This document shows positions 58,043 to 64,000 of a stretch of 64,000 nucleotides of DNA, piece by piece (position 1 is the stretch's first letter; each line of letters begins with the position of its first letter). Position numbers and translations under genes: made by a program. The stretch covers positions 1-64,000 of the forward strand of contig NZ_SMJU01000007.1 in NCBI RefSeq assembly GCF_004348825.1, in the 5' to 3' direction. Below the pieces are notes generated by a model. It was not told where the DNA came from. It saw only the letters and a list, made by a program, of their open reading frames with translations, and searched no databases. This DNA is from Arundinibacter roseus (GTDB lineage Bacteria; Bacteroidota; Bacteroidia; Cytophagales; Spirosomataceae).

Positions 58043-58565
58043 TCTACCCGCTCCCTTACATATTACCGACCTGCTCACGCTGAATGACTTTTACGACGCC
58101 GTGGCCACGAAGGTCGTTTTTTCTTCCTATCACCTGGTCTCGTCGGGTGAAGAAGGGGTGCAGGAGGTGCAGCACATTTTTGAAAAGTCTGTTCTTCCCG
58201 GCGATATGATCATGACCGCCCAAATTGCCGAAACGCCCCTGACCGACAACGATACCGGCCTTACCCGTGCCACCTTTGCCTGCACCCTAATGGTGCTCGA
58301 AAAAATGGGAGGTGGTGCCCGCACAGCCGCCGTAAAGCTCGCAGTCCGCAACCGCACCTGGCTGAAAATGCTGGCCGTGATTGGCTTCATCCGCAGCTGT
58401 GCCGAGTACGCCGCTGCCAATAGCACCGCAAGCGACGAGCTCGAAATCTCCCTCCATCAGGACCGCCTATTGCCCATTGGCAGCATTGCCAACGCAACCG
58501 TGCAAGGCTGGCTTATCGACATCGACGTCACGATTCCAATCAATCACTATTTGTTTCTTGAGTAA
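58035..58565 (+). CDS. Tail-module protein, unknown function
   Basis: A 176-residue protein of mixed fold with an Ala-rich central helix. It occupies the same relative place as the 155-residue gene at 4340 in prophage A, but sequence similarity is not evident by eye. Candidate tail-terminator or neck protein from position only. The last base overlaps the next start. Confidence 0.5.
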   Translation: MPNLPAPLHITDLLTLNDFYDAVATKVVFSSYHLVSSGEEGVQEVQHIFEKSVLPGDMIMTAQIAETPLTDNDTGLTRATFACTLMVLEKMGGGARTAAVKLAVRNRTWLKMLAVIGFIRSCAEYAAANSTASDELEISLHQDRLLPIGSIANATVQGWLIDIDVTIPINHYLFLE

Positions 58566-59188
58566 TGGCCATTGAAGAAGAAATCCTGCGGAAGTTCGAA
58601 AACGAAGTCGTTGAAGTCTGCGACCACATTTTCACAGAGGGGGTGCGGCAGATGCGTACCTCGATGGAAAACGCTGGCCTGATCCTGACCGAGGAACTGA
58701 AACGCTCCATCTATTCCGAGCGAACCTTTGTGGCCGGACAACTGGAAGTACATTTCCGTATGGGCATGCGGGGTTATGGTCGATTTAAGGACATGCGAAA
58801 ACTTTCCTTCGCCAACTTCCCGAAGGTCGATGCCCTGGTAGAGTTCGTGGAAGCGGTCGGTGTAGAGAAATTCATCAACAATGAGTCTGTCACGATTAGT
58901 GGCAAGGATGTGACACTATTCGTGCCAGGCTATTACATCAACACGAAACGGCGTGCTGTGCCTACCGCTGAGCGTGCCAAAACCCGCATTGCCTACGCGA
59001 TCGGGCGCAGCATGCAGCAAATGAATACCCTGAAACGCTCGAAAAACCCTTTCTATAATCTGAATAAGGCCGATATCTACAATGATATTGCGAAATATCT
59101 GATGGAGAAACTGCCTCCTGAAATGATGCAGGCCTTGAAAGACTACTACGAAAAACCATTTTATGAGAAAGATGAATGGTGGGGCTGA
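58565..59188 (+). CDS. Tail-completion-type protein, paralogue of the gene at 6800
   Basis: A 207-residue basic protein aligning with the 176-residue prophage A product through YGRFKDMRKL, IAYAIGRSM and the helical C-terminus. An insertion around residues 100-120 (ESVTISGKDVTLFVP) and a longer tail distinguish it. As in A, this is the last structural gene before the cargo and the tape-measure gene. Confidence 0.6.
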   Translation: MAIEEEILRKFENEVVEVCDHIFTEGVRQMRTSMENAGLILTEELKRSIYSERTFVAGQLEVHFRMGMRGYGRFKDMRKLSFANFPKVDALVEFVEAVGVEKFINNESVTISGKDVTLFVPGYYINTKRRAVPTAERAKTRIAYAIGRSMQQMNTLKRSKNPFYNLNKADIYNDIAKYLMEKLPPEMMQALKDYYEKPFYEKDEWWG

Positions 59189-59210
59189 GTAATTGAAAGA
59201 TACGGTAGGC

Positions 59211-60461
59211 TTTAATTCACGATCATGACCTATATTGCAGTTCATCTGTAATAGTAGCATTAATCTTAAAATTTTCGAGTTCACCAGACCATGGCTAACA
59301 TCAATTTAAGCAAAGCAAAAAATGCAAAAAACGACGAGTTCTACACACAATACCACGACATCGAAAAAGAAATCAACGCCTATCTTGATTTCGACCCCGA
59401 TGTCTTTCGTGGCAAAACCATCCTACTGCCCTGCGACGATCCGGAATGGAGCAACTTCACCAAGTTCTTTGCCCAAAACTTCGAGCGCTTTGGCATAAAG
59501 AAACTCATCAGTACCAGCTACGCCGTTGAAAGCAGGCATTACAAAACAGGGTATCAAATCACGATGTTTGAGCAAAACGCCCCTCAATACGACAAAACCA
59601 AAGCCACAAAAAACGGAAAGATATTCACCCTTACCCGTGACCAATCAGGTGATAGTAAAGTGGATGTAAATGATCTGGTATGGCAATACCTGGATGGCGA
59701 CGGCGATTTCAATAGTGAGGAGGTTAAGAAACTCCGCGATGAAGCCGATATCATCATTACCAATCCTCCCTTTTCTCTCTTTCGCGATTTTTTATCCTGG
59801 ATTGTTAGGGCTGGAAAGCAGTTTGTGATTATCGGCAATATGAATGCCATTACCTACAAGGAAGTCTTTCCGCTGATTAAAAAGAATAAGATGTGGCTTG
59901 GTGCAACCGGTAATGGTAATGATATGGTTTTTGCAGTTCCAAAAGGGACAGAGGTTGATGAGAAGGATAAACAAAAGGCTGCTCGCTTGGGCTATGTAGG
60001 TGATTATACAAGACTTGGAAATTCCTGCTGGTTTACAACAATTGATCACGGCAGGCGTCACCAGCCGTTGCAACTAATGACCATGGCAGATAACCTGAGG
60101 TTTAACAAGAAGTTAAAGGGAAAAGAAAAGTATGATCAGTACGACAACTACGATGCTATTGATGTACCCTTTACAGACGCTATTCCAAATGACTTTGATG
60201 GAGTAATGGGTGTGCCGATAAGTTTCCTGGATAAATATTCCCCTGAGCAGTTTGAAATTGTAGGAATTACAGATAGAGAAGCTGACAATGCTTTTAGAAC
60301 TAAGATTTATACTCGTAAGGATAGCTCAAAATTTAGTGATTTAAACAGACGGGCTACCATAAAAACTAACGATGAAATTGTACCTGTATACGCACGCCTT
60401 TTAATCAAGAGTAAAAAGTTAACAGAATAAAATGAAAACCACCCTCAAAACCGATATCACC
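59211..60461 (+). repeat. Tandem duplication unit covering the first methylase gene
   Basis: The leader beginning TTTAATTCACGATCATG at 59211 recurs at 60465, 1254 bases later. Between the two methylase genes are the first ten codons of the DUF262-HNH gene (60432-60461, ATGAAAACCACCCTCAAAAC), which recur with two changes at 61656. The unit therefore ran from the leader to just inside the nuclease gene and was duplicated in tandem. Confidence 0.85.
59291..60430 (+). CDS. EcoRI-type adenine-specific methyltransferase, copy 1
   Basis: A 379-residue N6-adenine methylase of the EcoRI family. The catalytic motif NPPF is at residues 158-161. [12 protein letters not shown] near 46-57 and [15 protein letters not shown] near 310-324 are family blocks. 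The first 100 residues are almost identical to copy 2. After residue 324 the last 55 residues are unrelated to those of copy 2. It should methylate adenine in a specific site and protect DNA from the paired nuclease. Replaces the expected tape-measure position after the tail module, as cargo. Confidence 0.85.
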   Translation: MANINLSKAKNAKNDEFYTQYHDIEKEINAYLDFDPDVFRGKTILLPCDDPEWSNFTKFFAQNFERFGIKKLISTSYAVESRHYKTGYQITMFEQNAPQYDKTKATKNGKIFTLTRDQSGDSKVDVNDLVWQYLDGDGDFNSEEVKKLRDEADIIITNPPFSLFRDFLSWIVRAGKQFVIIGNMNAITYKEVFPLIKKNKMWLGATGNGNDMVFAVPKGTEVDEKDKQKAARLGYVGDYTRLGNSCWFTTIDHGRRHQPLQLMTMADNLRFNKKLKGKEKYDQYDNYDAIDVPFTDAIPNDFDGVMGVPISFLDKYSPEQFEIVGITDREADNAFRTKIYTRKDSSKFSDLNRRATIKTNDEIVPVYARLLIKSKKLTE

Positions 60462-60543
60462 ATATTTAATTCACGATCATGCCTATATTGCAGTTCATCT
60501 GTAATAGTAGCATTAATCTTAAAATTTTCGAGTTCACCAGACC

Positions 60544-61659
60544 ATGGCTAACATCAATTTAAGCAAAGCAAAAAATGCAAAAAACGACGAGTTCTACACA
60601 CAATACCACGACATCGAAAAAGAAATCAACGCCTATCTTGATTTCGACCCTGATGTCTTCCGTGGCAAAACCATCCTACTGCCTTGCGACGACCCCGAAT
60701 GGAGCAACTTCACCAAGTTCTTTGCCCAAAACTTCGAGAGTATTGGCTTAAAGAAACTCATCAGTACCAGCTACGCCGTTGAAAGCAAGCATTACAAAAC
60801 AGGCTATCAGGTTACCATGTTCGAAGAAAGCGCTCCGCAATTTGACAAAAGCAAGACTACCAAAAATGGTAAGATTTTTTCTCTTACTCATGATCTATTG
60901 GGTGATGGAAAAATTGATGTGAATGATCTGGAATGGCAGTATTTGAAAGGCGACGGCGATTTCAATAGTAAGGAGGTCAAAAAACTGCGCGATGAAGCCG
61001 ATTTTATCATTACCAATCCACCTTTCTCTCTATTTCGAGATTTTTTATCCTGGATTGTAGAAGGTGATAAACAATTCGTAATTATTGGGAATATGAATGC
61101 CATTAAGTACAAAGAGGTATTTCCGCTAATAATGGAGAATAAAATGTGGCTTGGAAACGGGTTTCAAGCGGGTAATGCTTTCTTTTCCACACCATTTGCA
61201 GAAGAATACGGTGAGGGCGTTTATAATCAAGAAACCGGATTAGTAAAATTCAGAAATGTTTGTTGGTTCACTAACCTTGATCATGGCAGGCGCCATCAGC
61301 CTATGCAGTTAATGACATTAGCGGATAACCTGAGATTTAATAAGAAGGTTAAAAATAGTAGCGATGTCTATGAGCGTTACGAGAATTATGATGCTATTGA
61401 AGTTCCATTTACTGACGCCATACCAAGTGATTACACTGGTTTAATGGGAGTTCCAATTAGTTTTCTGGATAAATATTCTCCTGAACAATTTGAAATAGTT
61501 TGGCAAGCAAGTGGTAACACCCGAGCGTCAGCTCCAAAAAAAGTTTTACAACAACTCGGGTATATTGTTCACCCGGATGATAGAGGGGGATGCTCCATCG
61601 TCAATGGTAGAAGGACTTATGACAGGATCTTCATTAGACATAAAATTGCAAATAAATGA
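60544..61659 (+). CDS. EcoRI-type adenine-specific methyltransferase, copy 2
   Basis: A 371-residue paralogue of copy 1 with NPPF at residues 158-161 and the same block order. The middle differs around residues 195-230 ([19 protein letters not shown]), and the last 52 residues after SPEQFEIV end in [13 protein letters not shown]. The YDRIFIRHK ending is the one expected for complete family members. The stop overlaps the start of the DUF262-HNH gene by 4 bases, so this copy keeps the ancestral coupling. Confidence 0.85.
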   Translation: MANINLSKAKNAKNDEFYTQYHDIEKEINAYLDFDPDVFRGKTILLPCDDPEWSNFTKFFAQNFESIGLKKLISTSYAVESKHYKTGYQVTMFEESAPQFDKSKTTKNGKIFSLTHDLLGDGKIDVNDLEWQYLKGDGDFNSKEVKKLRDEADFIITNPPFSLFRDFLSWIVEGDKQFVIIGNMNAIKYKEVFPLIMENKMWLGNGFQAGNAFFSTPFAEEYGEGVYNQETGLVKFRNVCWFTNLDHGRRHQPMQLMTLADNLRFNKKVKNSSDVYERYENYDAIEVPFTDAIPSDYTGLMGVPISFLDKYSPEQFEIVWQASGNTRASAPKKVLQQLGYIVHPDDRGGCSIVNGRRTYDRIFIRHKIANK

Positions 61660-62819
61660 AAACCACCCTCAAAACTGATATCACTGTTAAAGAAATCTGC
61701 GAAGGCTTTGTCTACAACGAATTGGAAGGCAAGGGCCTTTTTGGACTATCCGGCAAGCTCACCATCCAGCCCGAATACCAGCGCAACTACATCTATGCTG
61801 ATGGCAAAAGGGATGTAGCCGTGATCCAATCCATTCTCAAAGGCTACCCTTTGGGGTTGATCTACTTCAACAAAATTGATGATGAAAATCTTGAAGTACT
61901 CGATGGGCAACAGCGTATTACCAGTATCGGCCGGTATGTTACCAATAAATTTGCGGTAAAGGATGAACACGGCATGGAGCAGTATTTTAGCAGTATCGCC
62001 GCCGAGAAGCGCCAGAAGATACTTGACGCCAAACTACTAATCTACGAGTGTGAAGGAGAAGAATTTGAGATAAAGGAATGGTTTCGCACCATCAACATTG
62101 CTGGCGTTCCGCTGAACGAACAGGAGCTGAACAACGCGGTTTTTTCTGGCCCCTTTGTGACACTTTGCAAAGAGGAGTTCAGTAATTCACAAAACGCCAT
62201 GAACCAAAAACGTGCGGCCTACATCAAGGGCACTGTCAATCGGCAAGACTATCTGGAATGTGCTCTTAACTGGGTAAGCAAAGGCAATATTGTAGATTAC
62301 ATGAGTCGTCATCGCTTTGACAATGATATCAGGGAGTTGAAAAATTATTTCAACAGTGTAATTGATTGGGCTTCCACATTATTTATTGACGTAGAACGGG
62401 AAATGTGCGGGTTGGAGTGGGGCCGGTTATACGAAACCTACCACAAAAAAGCCTATGACCCCAAAAAGGTTTCTGCCGAAGTAAAAAAGCTTTATGGAGA
62501 TCCATCGGTCAAAAGCCGTAAAGGAGTTTTTGAATATATCCTTGGTGGCTCGATTGATGCAAAATTACTTGACATTCGAATCTTTGAAGATTCGACAAAA
62601 AAAGCTGTCTACGCTCAGCAGAAAGCCAAAGCTGAAAAGAATGGCGTTTCCAACTGCCCCCTTTGCGCCATTGGCCATGATGCCAACAAGACCAAGATTT
62701 GGAGCTTGGGCGATATGGATGCCGACCACGTGACCGCATGGAGCAAAGGTGGTTCTACTGATGCAAAAAACTGTGAAATGCTGTGTAAAACTCATAACCG
62801 GGCAAAAGGCAACAGATAA
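61656..62819 (+). CDS. DUF262-HNH nuclease, probable restriction partner
   Basis: A 387-residue protein. The N-terminal DUF262 (ParB-like) domain shows [10 protein letters not shown] near 37-46 and DGQQRITS at 83-90. The C-terminal HNH nuclease has CPLCAIGH near 330, [12 protein letters not shown] near 352-363 and [11 protein letters not shown] at the end; cysteines may bind zinc. The same domain pair occurs in modification-dependent and restriction-type nucleases such as the GmrSD group. With the coupled methylases it probably forms a restriction-modification system; whether it cuts unmodified or modified DNA is unknown. Confidence 0.75.
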   Translation: MKTTLKTDITVKEICEGFVYNELEGKGLFGLSGKLTIQPEYQRNYIYADGKRDVAVIQSILKGYPLGLIYFNKIDDENLEVLDGQQRITSIGRYVTNKFAVKDEHGMEQYFSSIAAEKRQKILDAKLLIYECEGEEFEIKEWFRTINIAGVPLNEQELNNAVFSGPFVTLCKEEFSNSQNAMNQKRAAYIKGTVNRQDYLECALNWVSKGNIVDYMSRHRFDNDIRELKNYFNSVIDWASTLFIDVEREMCGLEWGRLYETYHKKAYDPKKVSAEVKKLYGDPSVKSRKGVFEYILGGSIDAKLLDIRIFEDSTKKAVYAQQKAKAEKNGVSNCPLCAIGHDANKTKIWSLGDMDADHVTAWSKGGSTDAKNCEMLCKTHNRAKGNR

Positions 62820-62833
62820 GCCACCATTTTTCT

Positions 62834-62884
62834 CGTCCTACTCCATACAAAAGGTACGCTGCAACTTAGTAGCGTACCTTTTTC
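62834..62884 (+). terminator. Terminator closing the cargo, overlapping a CGTCCT element
   Basis: AAGGTACGCT (62851-62860) pairs perfectly with AGCGTACCTT (62871-62880) across a 10-base loop and a T-run follows. CGTCCT at 62834 with ACTTAGTA 24 bases on resembles the late promoter motif weakly; the -7 position lies in the hairpin, as at 50002. Confidence 0.75.
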
Positions 62885-62892
62885 TGTATAAG

Positions 62893-64000
62893 ATGCAACA
62901 AGTTGAAAACTCGGTCTGGAATCTCGACATAAACGGGAAACCCGCCCTGAACGCACTCGGTGAACTCGAAAAGAAGCTCTACGAAACCAAGGAAGCCCAA
63001 AAGGAGCTAACCCGTGGTACCAAAGAATGGGCTGAATCGAAACAAGACATTAAGGCTCTCGAAGAAGAAATCAAGCAGGTCCGGGAGACGATGGGTCAGG
63101 CAGGCATGACCGTCCGACAATTGGAAGGCTATGCCCGACAGCTGGGCAAGGAAATTAAGGACCTTACGCCAGGTACCGACGACTACATCAAAAAAACCGA
63201 GGAGCTCCAACAGGTCAATACCCGACTCGCATCGGTTAGAAGTGACGTCCGGGCCGTGGCCGAAGAAGGCGAGAAAACCCAGGGCACCTGGGGCCGGATT
63301 AAGGAGTGGATCATTGGGGCGTTCGTGGTAACTGCTATTTACGAAGCCGGCCAAATGATCATGCGGTTTGTGGGTGAAGCCGTCGAGAATTTCACGAAGT
63401 ACGACGCTGCCGCCAAAGAACTTTCTGCCAATACGAATATAATCGGCTCGGAACTTGAACTCCTGAAAACCAAGGCCAAAGAGTTGGGCCCGGAGGTAGG
63501 CAAAACCGCCGACGAAATGTTGGCCGCGTACCAGATGATGGGCTCCGCAAAATCGGACCTGACCGAAAACGCCGAAGCGCTGGCAGCTGTCACTAAAGAA
63601 GCCATTATCCTGAGTCAGGCCGGTAAGATCGAGCTCGCGCCGGCTACGGAACTGATGGCCGGAGCACTCAACCAATTCAACGCGCCGGCCTCGGATGCCG
63701 GTCGATTCATCAATGCCATCGCCGCAGGTGCGCAGGTTGGTTCTGCCGAAATTGTCGATATGACCGGAGCGCTTAAAGCCTCCGGTACCGTAGCCAATGC
63801 GGCGAATGTCTCTTTCGAGGAAACAAACGGTGCCCTGCAATCGCTCTCGACCATAAACATTAAAGGAGAGCAGGCCGGTACCATGTTCCGGAACATGCTT
63901 ATCAAATTGATGTCATCGACCGAGGACCTGAACCCCCAGGTGGTGGGTTTGGAAAAATCGCTGGATAACCTGGCTGCCCAAAACTTAACTACCGCCGAGC
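62893..64000 (+). CDS. Phage tail tape-measure protein, N-terminal part (prophage B)
   Basis: The frame from ATG 62893 stays open to the end of the window: 369 residues, incomplete at the 3' side. It begins with a coiled coil (20-125: ALNALGELEKKLYETKEAQK), a hydrophobic segment near 140-158, then the TP901 tape-measure core (about 165 onward, with MLAAYQMMGSAKSDLTENAE and TMFRNMLIKLMSSTED). It corresponds to the prophage A protein at 20551. It starts 73 bases after the DUF262-HNH gene, so the cargo lies directly before the tape measure in both phages. Confidence 0.85.
   Translation, partial: MQQVENSVWNLDINGKPALNALGELEKKLYETKEAQKELTRGTKEWAESKQDIKALEEEIKQVRETMGQAGMTVRQLEGYARQLGKEIKDLTPGTDDYIKKTEELQQVNTRLASVRSDVRAVAEEGEKTQGTWGRIKEWIIGAFVVTAIYEAGQMIMRFVGEAVENFTKYDAAAKELSANTNIIGSELELLKTKAKELGPEVGKTADEMLAAYQMMGSAKSDLTENAEALAAVTKEAIILSQAGKIELAPATELMAGALNQFNAPASDAGRFINAIAAGAQVGSAEIVDMTGALKASGTVANAANVSFEETNGALQSLSTINIKGEQAGTMFRNMLIKLMSSTEDLNPQVVGLEKSLDNLAAQNLTTAE

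Noticed and set aside
63007-63840. Long reverse-strand frame opposite the second tape-measure gene
   Set aside because: Its composition is unlike a protein. The forward strand is open from 62893 to the window end with clear tape-measure features.

Overview
The window reads as a Bacteroidota chromosome segment, most likely a Cytophagales-type bacterium. The reasons are TAnnTTTG-type promoters, few Shine-Dalgarno sites, a Bacteroidota-style tyrosine integrase, and DUF5977, DUF6712-like and DUF5675 phage families typical of that phylum. It is almost entirely prophage. Two related but distinct siphovirus-like prophages lie head to tail. I call them A (about 1-26.48 kb, left end outside the window) and B (about 26.4 kb to beyond 64 kb). 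This rests on reading the sequence and recognising families; no database search was run.

Prophage A carries a secreted glycosidase-like protein, a frameshifted spanin-like gene, a holin and a DUF5675 lysis-type gene (79-3501). A four-gene tail module follows (3455-7330). A 13-kb non-structural cargo block (7331-20460) comes next, then the tape-measure gene (20551-25059) and one more tail gene (25073-26482). The cargo holds an AT-rich Gabija-like pair (gajA/gajB), an unknown 308-aa gene, a type III restriction-modification pair (mod/res), a SIR2-like gene, a small lipoprotein, a membrane protein, a serine resolvase and a reverse-strand lipoprotein.

Prophage B starts with a reverse-strand lysogeny block (membrane protein, integrase, two accessory genes, XRE repressor). 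Divergent early genes follow (30160-36638), including an excisionase-like HTH protein and a winged-helix replication-type protein. Late genes are fiber and DUF1353 proteins, S49 prohead protease, scaffold, major capsid, a candidate major tail protein, a DNA-modification group (ParB-like, TET-associated-type glycosyltransferase, partial N6-methylase), terminase subunits, portal, and a tail module homologous to that of A (55242-59188). As in A, cargo sits between this module and the tape-measure gene: two tandemly duplicated EcoRI-type adenine methylases plus a DUF262-HNH nuclease (59291-62819). The second tape-measure gene (62893 onward) runs off the window.

The main points for a second look are these. 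The same slot just upstream of the tape-measure gene carries defence or modification cargo in both prophages. A 140-nt RNA with long stems and a 9-bp pseudoknot lies directly behind its own promoter (44297-44436). A promoter-like motif, TGTCCT-N22/24-TAnnTYGTA, recurs before late operons of both phages. The tandem methylases have near-identical starts and unrelated C-termini. A short pre-start motif (CTCAATTAAGCA) recurs upstream of B early and middle genes.
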